From: a virus
Virus record (IMG/VR): IMGVR_UViG_3300030419_001110
Location: 2,659 to 23,087 of that record
Direction: 5' to 3' (one strand)
Length of the DNA: 20,429 nucleotides
Of this stretch, positions 7,383 to 14,423 are shown in pieces. How positions within the stretch are numbered: position 1 is the stretch's first letter; each line of letters starts with the position of its first letter. The translations under genes and the position numbers were made by a program. The notes beneath the pieces were generated by a model that made no database searches, was not told where the DNA came from, and was given only the letters and a program-made list of their open reading frames with translations.

Positions 7383-9743
7383 TTATCCTAATGCGACTGC
7401 CTGTGCGATTGCGAAAGCGTTTGTTGCTTTAGTATCTAATTGTGTTTGAATATTACTTGATACATTATCTAAATATCCTGCTTCAGTTGAAGTAACCGCA
7501 CTTACTGATACATCGCCGTTAGCGTCTGATACTAATAATCTTGAAGCAGTTAAATTTTCCATTTTACTAAATGCAATAGCGGCACTTGAAGCCACACTTG
7601 CATTAACAACAGCATTCGCTGCTAATTCATCTGCCCCTACGGCATCATCTGCCAACATTGAATTTTCTACTGCACCTGCTTGAATTACTGCTGAACCTGT
7701 GACATTACCTGCACCTGTAAATGAAGCAGAGGTCCAAACAACATCTCCTGTCATACCTATTGTTCGACCAGTTGCTAATGCAGTTGCTGTATCAGCATTT
7801 CCTGTGACATCACCTGTGACATCACCTGTGACATCACCTTCTACATTTGCAACTAAAGTATCAACTGCATAACCTGTGCCACTAGTATTTACGGTTGTTG
7901 TTGGTGCTGCCTGATTTGATTTAAATAATTTCCATTTACCAGAATCAGAAGCATCCCTAAATAATCCTGAATATAAATCTTGTGAACCTGAAGTATCATA
8001 TAACCCATAAAACCCAATATCTACAGCGTCAGCAGAATTATTATTTGTTGCTAAGTGTAATAATGGATCTGCAACTTCAATAGTAGTTGAACTTACGGTT
8101 GTTGTTGTTCCACTAACGGTTAAATTTCCTGCGATGGTAACATTGTTAGGTAAACCAATTGTAAGTGTTCCTGAACTTTCTGATACTTCTATTTCATTAC
8201 TTGTTCCTGCAAAAGTCATTGTGCTACCTAAAGAAATAGCAGTAGTTGATGAACCATCCGAAAGTGTTATAGAAGAATTACTTAATTTTGAATTACCAAT
8301 AGAGCCTGCAAGTTTAGAAGCTGCAATACTTCCTGCTAACATTGTATTAGTAACCGAACCAGTATCTCCTGTGGTTACAACCGTACCAGTCACATTTGGT
8401 AAAGTAATTGTTCTATCTGCTGTTGGATCCGTAACCGTTAAAGTTGTTTCGTAAGCATCAGCTGTCGATCCTTCAAATATTATAGTGTTTCCTGCCATTA
8501 CTAAATTTGCACCTAAATCAATAGTTGCACCAGTAATTGTAGGACTTGTTAATGTTTTGTTTGTTAATGTATCAGTTGTTGCACGACCTACCAAAGTATC
8601 AGTAGCGTCTGGTATAGTAATTGTTCTATCTGCTGTTGGGTCAGTAACCGTTACCGTTGTTTCATAACTATTATCTGTAGCACCTTCAAATATAATTGTT
8701 GCATCCTCAATTAAATTTAAAGAAGTCCCTACATTTGGTCCTGTTAAAGTTTTATTTGTTAGTGTTTGTGAACCAGTTAAAGTTGCAACCGTAGAATCAA
8801 TAGCAAAGGTAACTGCATTACCAGAACCACTTGTATCAATACCAGTTCCGCCTGTAAATGTTAATGATTCAGAATCTAAATCAATTGATAAAGCACCACC
8901 ACTATCTCCTTGAAAATCTAAATCCTGTGCTGTAACCTGAGCGTCAACATAAGCTTTAATACTTTGTTGTGTTGCTAATTGAGTAGCAGAATTAGTTGCC
9001 ATATTATCTTCATCTAATATAGCACTTCCTGAAACGCCTGTGTTTAAAACTGGACTAGTTAAAGTTTTATTTGTTAAAGTATCAGTTGTAGCTTTACCAA
9101 CTAGCGTATCAGTTGCATTTGGTAAAGTAATCGTTCTATCAGCAGTTGGATCCGTAACCGTTAAAGTTGTTTCGTAAGCGTCATCCGTAGCACCTTCAAA
9201 TACAATTGTTGCATCCTCTATAAGATTTAATGATGTTCCTACACTTGGACTTGTTAAAGTTTTATTTGTAAGTGTTGCTGTTGTTGCTGAAATATAAGTA
9301 TCAATTTGTGAAGCATTAAGTTTCTTTTCTGTGCCACCGTCTGATACTATAAATTTATCTGTAGCAGCTAAAGTAATTCCTGTTCCATCAGCATATGAAT
9401 CAATATCTAATCCTAATTCTGCATTAACATAGGTTGATATTTGAGAAGCGGTTACATATTTTTCTGTGCCACCATCTGAAATAGCAAACTTATCAGTATC
9501 AGCAATTGTTGCACTTGACCCATCGGTCATTCCATCAATATTTAAAACTGCTTCTACATTACCAAATTCTAATGCACTTCCACCTGAATTAACTTTTAAT
9601 ACCTGACCTGCACTACCTATTGATAAGGAAGCACCAAGACCACCGTGTGTTAATCCTATCGTATCACCAGATTGAAATTCAGATAATCCTGTTGCGACAT
9701 TACTATCATTAAAGACTGCTCTGATTGGTGTTTTATTCGCCAT
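7383..9743 (-). CDS. Repeat-rich fibre-like structural protein
   Basis: 786-aa virion protein, probably a fibre or fibre-like appendage, rich in Thr, Ser, Asn, Ala and Gly and almost without Cys or Trp. It has no signal peptide or enzyme motif. It starts with MANKTPIRAVFNDSN and a GLGASLSIGSAGQVLKV segment common in marine phage fibres. The body holds three diverged copies of a module of about 50-60 residues built around TDPTADRTITLP, DTLVG and TLTNKTLTSP, a GDVTGDVTGDVTGN tract, and a C-terminal TEAGYLDNVSSNIQTQLDTK segment typical of tail fibre and neck fibre proteins. It occupies the place just before gp13 where T4 has the short tail fibre (gp12) and fibritin (wac) genes, so it may fill one of those roles. 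Exact role unassigned. An AAGGATAG site precedes the ATG. Confidence 0.8.
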   Translation of the reverse strand: MANKTPIRAVFNDSNVATGLSEFQSGDTIGLTHGGLGASLSIGSAGQVLKVNSGGSALEFGNVEAVLNIDGMTDGSSATIADTDKFAISDGGTEKYVTASQISTYVNAELGLDIDSYADGTGITLAATDKFIVSDGGTEKKLNASQIDTYISATTATLTNKTLTSPSVGTSLNLIEDATIVFEGATDDAYETTLTVTDPTADRTITLPNATDTLVGKATTDTLTNKTLTSPVLNTGVSGSAILDEDNMATNSATQLATQQSIKAYVDAQVTAQDLDFQGDSGGALSIDLDSESLTFTGGTGIDTSGSGNAVTFAIDSTVATLTGSQTLTNKTLTGPNVGTSLNLIEDATIIFEGATDNSYETTVTVTDPTADRTITIPDATDTLVGRATTDTLTNKTLTSPTITGATIDLGANLVMAGNTIIFEGSTADAYETTLTVTDPTADRTITLPNVTGTVVTTGDTGSVTNTMLAGSIAASKLAGSIGNSKLSNSSITLSDGSSTTAISLGSTMTFAGTSNEIEVSESSGTLTIGLPNNVTIAGNLTVSGTTTTVSSTTIEVADPLLHLATNNNSADAVDIGFYGLYDTSGSQDLYSGLFRDASDSGKWKLFKSNQAAPTTTVNTSGTGYAVDTLVANVEGDVTGDVTGDVTGNADTATALATGRTIGMTGDVVWTSASFTGAGNVTGSAVIQAGAVENSMLADDAVGADELAANAVVNASVASSAAIAFSKMENLTASRLLVSDANGDVSVSAVTSTEAGYLDNVSSNIQTQLDTKATNAFAIAQAVALG
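7801..7836. repeat. Three tandem 12-bp units inside the fibre gene
   Basis: The 12-base unit CCTGTGACATCA occurs three times head to tail with no mismatch, encoding repeated GDVT on the minus strand. The number of units is a multiple of three bases, so slippage would change fibre length without a frameshift. Confidence 0.85.
8398..8490. repeat. Fibre module repeat, copy A
   Basis: DNA encoding the TDPTADRTITLP module, highly similar to copies at 8611-8770 and 9121-9275, for instance in the shared strings GTAATTGTTCTATCTGCTGT and CCGTAACCGTTAAAGTTGTT. It codes about residues 418-449 of the fibre-like protein. Confidence 0.75.
8611..8770. repeat. Fibre module repeat, copy B
   Basis: Second copy of the fibre module, coding about residues 325-378. 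It includes both the TDPTADRTITIP part and the NLIEDATIIFEGATD part and ends in the TLTNKTLTGP linker. Differences from the other copies are mostly at third codon positions. Confidence 0.75.
9121..9275. repeat. Fibre module repeat, copy C
   Basis: Third copy of the fibre module, coding about residues 157-208, with the same order of NLIEDATIVFEGATD, TDPTADRTITLP and flanking TLTNKTLTSP linkers. Confidence 0.75.
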
Positions 9744-9753
9744 ATTCTATCCT

Positions 9754-11019
9754 TTAAAATTGAAAAATAGTTGTATCACTATCTGCAAGTGAAGAACCAT
9801 TTGCCAATGTAAATGTTTTTGTTCCTGTAAATGTTGTTCTATTATCAATCGTAGCATTAAATTCAAAGTCTGTATTTTTTGAACTTAAACCACCAGCAGC
9901 ACTATAAAATGGAACAACTCTTGCAACTTGACCAGAAGCACCAGAAGCACCAGTTGATACAACTGCCATTTCATTGTCACCTGCTTTTGAACCTGCAGGT
10001 AATGTTGCACCAGTAGCAGCAATCTCAATCGTTCCAGTACCATCAGAGGATATTGTTGCACCACCCAAATCTACCGTAGAACTTGCCAAGTAAATCTTTC
10101 TCCATCTTTTTGAAGATGTACCTAAATCATAAGTGTTATTTGTTGCTGGTATTATATGTTGGTCAACAGCACTTAAATCACTTGCAACTTCTCCAAAATC
10201 ATATGAGCCAGTTGTTGAATTATATTTTAATGCATAACCATTTGCTTGTCCAGATGTATCAACATCATCCATTTCTGAAATTCTAACAGAACCACCACCG
10301 CCTAATGATGATAATTGTTTTGAAACCGTATCTTTAAATTTAGCAAATTCTGCTTTCATTTTATCGAAAGAGTCAATTCTTTCTAATGTAGCAATTTTTT
10401 CTTTATCAAATTCAGTAGCAGTATTCATTTCAGAAATCTGCTTCTCAACTTGTTGCATTAATGGGGTTTCTTTTTCATTATCTTTTGGATTTAAAAAACC
10501 ATCCATAGTTTTATCAAAAGAAGTAAAAGAACTTTCTTCTTTCTTTTCTTCTACTTTCTTAACTTCTTCAGGTTCTAATAATAACTTTTTCTTTTCTTTT
10601 TTCTTTTCTTTTTGTAAATTAGAAAACAACTTTTCTAACTCACCTATTTTTACTTTATCTTTTTTAACTTTTGCTTTTAACTTTTTCTTTTCTTCTGATA
10701 TTGAAGCAAAAAAATCTACTAATGAAACTCCTAAATTTGGTGTTTCAACAATTACTTCACTATCCTTAGGAAGAACTTCAACTAGTTTTTTACCTAATCT
10801 TTGTTCTTGTATTAAACTTATTTCTTTTTCAATATCAGGATCAATATCTATAATAGGGTCACCATCTTTAATTGGATCCATTTTAGGAACAGGATCCTTT
10901 ACAACTTCTTCAATAGCAGGTAATGGTTTAGTTTCTTCTATAATATCATTTGATAAAAAAGAATCTAACCAATTACTATTTTTTTCTGAATCGATATATC
11001 GTTGTGTTGATTTTTTCAT
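9754..11019 (-). CDS. Structural protein: charged coiled-coil N-terminus with fibre-type C-terminus
   Basis: 421-aa protein with two clearly different halves. Residues 1-235 are strongly charged, low in aromatic residues and rich in Lys/Glu runs (for instance 109-165), with acidic DP-rich repeats at 42-64 and heptad-like helices around 185-237; this looks disordered to coiled coil. After a GGGG hinge (240-243), residues 245-421 are Gly/Ser/Thr-rich and contain the NNTYDLGTSSKRWRKIY segment (294-310) and an ISEMDDVDTSG segment typical of marine phage fibre or tail structural proteins. A role as a trimeric fibre or whisker-like structural protein is likely, but the T4 counterpart is unclear. 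It begins one base after the 110-aa gene stop and ends just before the next fibre gene. Confidence 0.72.
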   Translation of the reverse strand: MKKSTQRYIDSEKNSNWLDSFLSNDIIEETKPLPAIEEVVKDPVPKMDPIKDGDPIIDIDPDIEKEISLIQEQRLGKKLVEVLPKDSEVIVETPNLGVSLVDFFASISEEKKKLKAKVKKDKVKIGELEKLFSNLQKEKKKEKKKLLLEPEEVKKVEEKKEESSFTSFDKTMDGFLNPKDNEKETPLMQQVEKQISEMNTATEFDKEKIATLERIDSFDKMKAEFAKFKDTVSKQLSSLGGGGSVRISEMDDVDTSGQANGYALKYNSTTGSYDFGEVASDLSAVDQHIIPATNNTYDLGTSSKRWRKIYLASSTVDLGGATISSDGTGTIEIAATGATLPAGSKAGDNEMAVVSTGASGASGQVARVVPFYSAAGGLSSKNTDFEFNATIDNRTTFTGTKTFTLANGSSLADSDTTIFQF

Positions 11020-11020
11020 A

Positions 11021-11353
11021 CTATCTAGTCACGCTTGGTGTTACCGTTGCTCTACCTTCAATTCGTCTAGTTTTTAAACCAGCTGAATCAGTAGTCACAA
11101 AGTCCCACACATATCGCCCTTCATCAAGAGCTGCAGTTTGAACATCCGTTAGCTTAATTGTGCAAGTGCCGTCGGATGCACTTACCGTAGCAGTAGTGAA
11201 ATCTGTTTTTGTAACCGACAAATGATGTTTTCTCATACTCGCTGTTAGTGTTTCTGAACTTAAATCTACAACGGTACCAGTAGAATCTTTAATAGTTAAA
11301 GTTTCTGAAAAATCTGCATCCTGGTCAATAGTGATATTCTGTATTGTTGCCAT
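11021..11353 (-). CDS. Small beta-sandwich-like phage structural protein
   Basis: 110-aa protein with alternating hydrophobic/polar residues and many Thr/Ser/Val, predicted all-beta. It carries a SETLTASMRKHHLS segment and an ALDEGRYVWDFVTTDSAG segment, a pattern seen in small Ig-like or BppU-like baseplate/fibre accessory proteins of marine phages. No catalytic motif, signal peptide or membrane segment. It lies after a 46-base gap that contains an exact TATAAATA late promoter element and directly before the two fibre-like genes, so it is probably expressed with them as a virion protein. The family assignment rests on general appearance only. Confidence 0.6.
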   Translation of the reverse strand: MATIQNITIDQDADFSETLTIKDSTGTVVDLSSETLTASMRKHHLSVTKTDFTTATVSASDGTCTIKLTDVQTAALDEGRYVWDFVTTDSAGLKTRRIEGRATVTPSVTR

Positions 11354-11387
11354 TAATAAACCCTATTGTAATATTTATTTTTACTTA

Positions 11388-11395
11388 TATTTATA
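11388..11395 (-). promoter_or_regulatory. T4-type late promoter -10 element before the fibre module
   Basis: The minus strand reads TATAAATA exactly in the 46-base gap between the oxygenase gene ending at 11400 and the 110-aa gene starting at 11353. A second near match, AATAAATA, follows closely at about 11372-11379. The placement divides the oxygenase block from the fibre genes and suggests an independent late start for the fibre and neck genes. Confidence 0.72.
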
Positions 11396-11399
11396 AACT

Positions 11400-11999
11400 T
11401 CAGGTCGTAAATTTCAAGTCAAAACTAATCATAATTCTATCATTATCAGAAAAACTTGGTTCAACAAAATGGTCTATAAATGCAGGCCAAAACATTAAAT
11501 CACACTCTTTAGGGATTATATGATGTAATTCACCTTCTATTCTAGTATGAAAATAACTAGCTATTGCGCTAGGTCTAGGATCCCTGAACACTATCTTGCC
11601 AGAATTTGGAGGAACTTGAAGATAATATGCACCAGATATGTCATATTCTCCGTGTTGATGTATCACATTAAAATCATTTTTTTTATTAACAGCTGCCCAC
11701 ATTTGACTAATTCGCATATGCTTAACAAATGGAAATATCGTTTTACTGCAATCCCATATTTTTGCACACAATTCTTTTGTTGCTGGATCCTTAAATAAAT
11801 CGGTTCGACTTTGCCAACCGCCTCTATTTGATTTTCTTATTTTATTTTCTTTATCTTTTTCTGCTTCAGAAATAATAAATTGTATTAAATCTTCGTTGTA
11901 TGATACTTTTCTTTCTTGCACTTTCCATTCTTCTATATTTGCAGACCAAAATGGAGTAGTCCATTTATTTTCTCTAGTTATAGTAGTTTTATGGGACAT
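11400..11999 (-). CDS. 2OG-Fe(II) oxygenase-like protein, HxH type
   Basis: 199-aa protein resembling the TIGR02466/PF13759 group of putative 2-oxoglutarate and Fe(II)-dependent oxygenases, which form a double-stranded beta-helix. Seen: H114-Q-H116 in VIHQHGEYDISGAYYLQVP, the GKIVFRDPRP strand (134-143), H177 in IDHFVEP as the distal metal His, and R188 in NDRIMISFD as the likely 2OG carboxylate anchor. The second ligand position is His rather than the Asp of classical HxD enzymes. Substrate unknown. It is the last gene of the oxygenase block and overlaps the ferredoxin gene stop by 11 bases. Family assignment is strong; enzymatic activity is inferred. Confidence 0.85.
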   Translation of the reverse strand: MSHKTTITRENKWTTPFWSANIEEWKVQERKVSYNEDLIQFIISEAEKDKENKIRKSNRGGWQSRTDLFKDPATKELCAKIWDCSKTIFPFVKHMRISQMWAAVNKKNDFNVIHQHGEYDISGAYYLQVPPNSGKIVFRDPRPSAIASYFHTRIEGELHHIIPKECDLMFWPAFIDHFVEPSFSDNDRIMISFDLKFTT

Positions 12000-12321
12000 A
12001 GACTTTTAATCCATTATGTTTTTGAGTCAATTCTATTTGACAAGCCAATCTACTAAATTTTTCATCAAAATTATGTTCGTATTCTAACAAAGATAATTCT
12101 GCTGTGTCATCGCTTGCAGGACCTATTTTATCAATCCATTCAGGTAAAACATGGATATGACAAGTTGCACAAGAACATCCACCACCACATTCGGCTTCAA
12201 TACCTCTCACATACTTATCTTTAGAAAAGAATCTACTTGCTTCCATTAATGTAGTTCCAACAGGAACTGATATTGTTTCTTCTTCTCCTGTATCCTTTTG
12301 AACAAAGGTTACATCAATCAC
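11989..12321 (-). CDS. [2Fe-2S] ferredoxin, adrenodoxin/ISC type
   Basis: 110-aa electron carrier. The cluster-binding Cys pattern is complete: C45-x5-C51-x2-C54 in AECGGGCSCATCH, and C94 in RLACQI; an extra C49 lies inside the loop. This spacing and the TCHIHV segment are typical of adrenodoxin-like and bacterial ISC ferredoxins rather than plant-type photosynthetic ones. The start is GTG at 12321, supported by a good AGGAG ribosome binding site 7 bases upstream and a GTGA overlap with the preceding oxygenase stop. It overlaps the next oxygenase by 11 bases, so it is made together with them. Most 2OG oxygenases need no ferredoxin, so its partner is unclear: a host or phage oxygenase, Fe-S assembly, or reductive repair of the Fe centre are possible. 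Confidence 0.93.
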   Translation of the reverse strand: MIDVTFVQKDTGEEETISVPVGTTLMEASRFFSKDKYVRGIEAECGGGCSCATCHIHVLPEWIDKIGPASDDTAELSLLEYEHNFDEKFSRLACQIELTQKHNGLKVYVP

Positions 12322-13046
12322 AATTGTTCTCCTATAGCTTTTAGTGTATCTCTAGCTTTTGGTCCATCAGAAAAATTACAACTTACTGATACTCTTTCGG
12401 TATCTGCTTTAAATGGATATACTTGATGAGATAATGCAGCTGGGAAAAAATAAATATCTCTTACTTTAGGTGTTCGTATAAATCCACCTGCAGAATAAGG
12501 CATACCTACATTACCAAATTGAAATTCAATACGACCAGCACTAGGTGTATTACTTTTACTAGAATGCTCACTTGTTTTATTTTCTTCTTCAATTTCTTTT
12601 GGCACTCTTAAATATGTCACACAAGATATTTCACCTGAATGATTATGAGAAGGATTCCATTCTCCAGCTTTCATATAATTAACCCATAGGGGTCTTTGTA
12701 AAATTATTTCTTCAGGTTTTCTAATACCCGCTTTCTTTATCTTACCAACCTGATTTGCCAGTTCAGTATATTTTGAAGCTAACCAAGTTAATTCTTCAAC
12801 TATAATCTTATCTTCATCTTTAGTAAAAATCCCTTCATAACTATATTCTTCTGATAAACAACCTGCCAATCTTTGTCTATAATCGTTTGTTTGTTTATTA
12901 AAAGACCCAATATTAGGATGTGTTCCATCTCTTAAAGAATCTGCTCTACTTAATAACAGGTTGTGCAATTCTTCTGATATTGTGCTATGAACAACAATAG
13001 GACCAAAAGGATTAAACCATTTTATATCTCTTCCAATTAAACTCAT
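12318..13046 (-). CDS. 2OG-Fe(II) oxygenase-like protein, HxH type
   Basis: 242-aa member of the TIGR02466-like group. Motifs seen: H134-N-H136 in WNPSHNHSGEISCVTYLRVP, a GRIEFQFG strand (171-178), H207 in ALSHQVYPF and R218 in TERVSVSCNFSD. An N-terminal region of about 115 residues is predicted helical and may carry substrate specificity. A low-complexity polar loop (155-168) interrupts the core between the first motif and the next strand. It overlaps the neighbouring upstream gene by 4 bases (ATGA) and the ferredoxin by 4 bases (GTGA). Substrate unknown. Confidence 0.83.
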   Translation of the reverse strand: MSLIGRDIKWFNPFGPIVVHSTISEELHNLLLSRADSLRDGTHPNIGSFNKQTNDYRQRLAGCLSEEYSYEGIFTKDEDKIIVEELTWLASKYTELANQVGKIKKAGIRKPEEIILQRPLWVNYMKAGEWNPSHNHSGEISCVTYLRVPKEIEEENKTSEHSSKSNTPSAGRIEFQFGNVGMPYSAGGFIRTPKVRDIYFFPAALSHQVYPFKADTERVSVSCNFSDGPKARDTLKAIGEQL

Positions 13047-13774
13047 TTTTTATCTCCAAAATGTTTTCCACCTTGTTTATATTCACCATGGAATTTCATT
13101 TCTGCTTGTTTCAATTTTTTAAGAGCGTCTGGATCTTTTGCTGTATGAGGAAAACCAAGACCTGGTCGACAATCAAACTTAGCGTCTTTGAATGGACCGT
13201 TTCTATCACAATAATGAAAGAATACTTGCGATTGCATAATACCTTTAAACTCATCTCTCCAATGGTCTACTTCACAACCACGATAGATAATAGCGTCACC
13301 TGGTTCCATATTATACCCCCTATCATATTCAGGATCACCACCATATCGTTGACCGTTAGCAGTATTATTTACCCATAGTTGCCAATTGTAATCTGATTTC
13401 TTAAAGGCGTCTAAATTAGAATAATCATAACCTAAACACATAGTTGCTGATATTTCACAAGCAGGTCTATCTGTATGATGTTTTAATATATCACCTTGTT
13501 TATATACTCTATAAAAAGTATATGTAGGCCATAACTCGACACCTGTTAATTCTTCCATCTTCGGCCATGTATATTCAAATATAGATTCCATCAAATGGTC
13601 ACCGTGAATAGAATGTGTATGTGGTATTTGACCTGTAGCACCTTCTGGTTGAAAATTATGTCTTGCTTGATGTAATGTATATGTTAATGCTATTTTTGCT
13701 AATTCAGGACTGATAAAATTCTTTACAAGTAAATATCTGTCCTTTTCAAATTGTTCTATTGTTTCTTTACTCAT
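13043..13774 (-). CDS. 2OG-Fe(II) oxygenase-like protein, HxD type
   Basis: 243-aa protein with a phytanoyl-CoA or prolyl-hydroxylase-like layout. Seen: an N-terminal helix with YLLVKNFISPELA (14-26), usual at the start of such enzymes; H100-T-D102 in KHHTDRPACEIS as the first two metal ligands; MEPGDAIIYRG (156-166) as the strand before the distal ligand; and H171 in VDHWRDEF. The usual Arg or Lys 2OG anchor about ten residues later is not obvious, with K177 or the QSQVFFHY stretch as candidates. The C-terminal 45 residues are Lys/Gly-rich and probably flexible. It overlaps its upstream neighbour by 8 bases and its downstream one by 4. Substrate unknown. Confidence 0.82.
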   Translation of the reverse strand: MSKETIEQFEKDRYLLVKNFISPELAKIALTYTLHQARHNFQPEGATGQIPHTHSIHGDHLMESIFEYTWPKMEELTGVELWPTYTFYRVYKQGDILKHHTDRPACEISATMCLGYDYSNLDAFKKSDYNWQLWVNNTANGQRYGGDPEYDRGYNMEPGDAIIYRGCEVDHWRDEFKGIMQSQVFFHYCDRNGPFKDAKFDCRPGLGFPHTAKDPDALKKLKQAEMKFHGEYKQGGKHFGDKK

Positions 13775-14333
13775 CTGTTTTCCTAAATCCTAGCCATCCT
13801 GTTATTATCATTTTATCTTCTGTTTGACTTATAACTCCTCTATGTGTAAAAGGAAAATCTGTTGGCCATATTAAAGTTAATCCTTTTTTACATTCCGAGG
13901 ACCAATTTAAATATTCAAAATGTGTTCCTGCATTTTTTGTATCAGTTAAATAAGTCATCCATACTAACAATCTGTGACCGTCCCTTATACTCATTCGTTC
14001 ACTATGTTGTTTATAATACCCTTGTTTAGGTCTATAATATTGTATATTAAATCCTTCAGCGTGTCCAAATTCTTCGTGTAATGAAAGAATAGGATATTTT
14101 CTCATATAATTATCTATTATATCGTGCAACTTACCAAAATATTTAGGCAATTTTATCTTTTCATTAGTTTTAAAGCCTATATCTAAAGATTCTTTAGCTC
14201 TTGCATTTGTTAAACCTACCTCTCCAGACCAGCCTGGAATAATTCTTTTCTGTTCCTTTCTATAAAGGTCAAGACATTCCTGAACAGCTTCCTCGCTAGT
14301 ATATTCGGCGTGTATGAACTCTGGTGTTTTCAT
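13767..14333 (-). CDS. 2OG-Fe(II) oxygenase-like protein with HxE motif (prolyl-4-hydroxylase-like)
   Basis: 188-aa protein of the P4Hc-like fold. The core reads YYRPKQGYYKQHSERMS: a strand with two Tyr, then H110-S-E112 where these enzymes usually have HxD, so the acidic ligand is Glu. The VWMTYLTDTKNAGTHFEY strand (124-141) is the usual YLND-G-T-F/Y segment, H164 in FTHRGV is the distal metal ligand, and K174 in the DKMIITGW strand is the likely 2OG anchor. I choose ATG 14333, with a GGA site seven bases upstream, over the in-frame TTG at 14345. The gene starts inside the 39-aa microprotein frame. An HxE triad is known from a few enzymes such as AsnO-type Asn hydroxylases. Confidence 0.83.
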   Translation of the reverse strand: MKTPEFIHAEYTSEEAVQECLDLYRKEQKRIIPGWSGEVGLTNARAKESLDIGFKTNEKIKLPKYFGKLHDIIDNYMRKYPILSLHEEFGHAEGFNIQYYRPKQGYYKQHSERMSIRDGHRLLVWMTYLTDTKNAGTHFEYLNWSSECKKGLTLIWPTDFPFTHRGVISQTEDKMIITGWLGFRKTDE

Positions 14334-14415
14334 TTCTTTTTCCAAACCAATAACCTATACTAAAGGTTACTGCCATTAAAGTTATAATTGCTAACATATG
14401 CCAAACTATAAACAT
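14296..14415 (-). CDS. 39-aa single-span membrane microprotein
   Basis: A short frame not explained by its neighbours: ATG at 14415, stop TAG at 14298-14296. It has an ideal AGGAGATA ribosome binding site directly upstream and starts 8 bases after the stop of the preceding oxygenase. The product is hydrophobic from residue 2 to 24 (FIVWHMLAIITLMAVTFSIG is the core), followed by a basic tail with K26, R27, R32, R36 and R37, which predicts a single membrane helix with a cytoplasmic C-terminus. Its 3' end overlaps the following oxygenase by about 38 bases in another frame, and that gene's start depends on its coding sequence. Function unknown; it could anchor a partner at the membrane. Confidence 0.68.
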   Translation of the reverse strand: MFIVWHMLAIITLMAVTFSIGYWFGKRNENTRVHTRRIY

Positions 14416-14423
14416 ATTATCTC

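Noticed and set aside
7801-7836. Possible CRISPR-like array
   Set aside because: Units are 12 bp, directly adjacent with no spacers, and encode GDVT repeats in frame.
8134-8667. Plus-strand frames at 8134-8454 and 8485-8667
   Set aside because: They are antisense to the repeat modules of the fibre gene and their similarity to each other simply mirrors those repeats. No ribosome binding site.
13767-14345. TTG start at 14345 for the HxE oxygenase
   Set aside because: The ATG at 14333 has a better-placed GGA site; the extra residues MEKE add nothing conserved.
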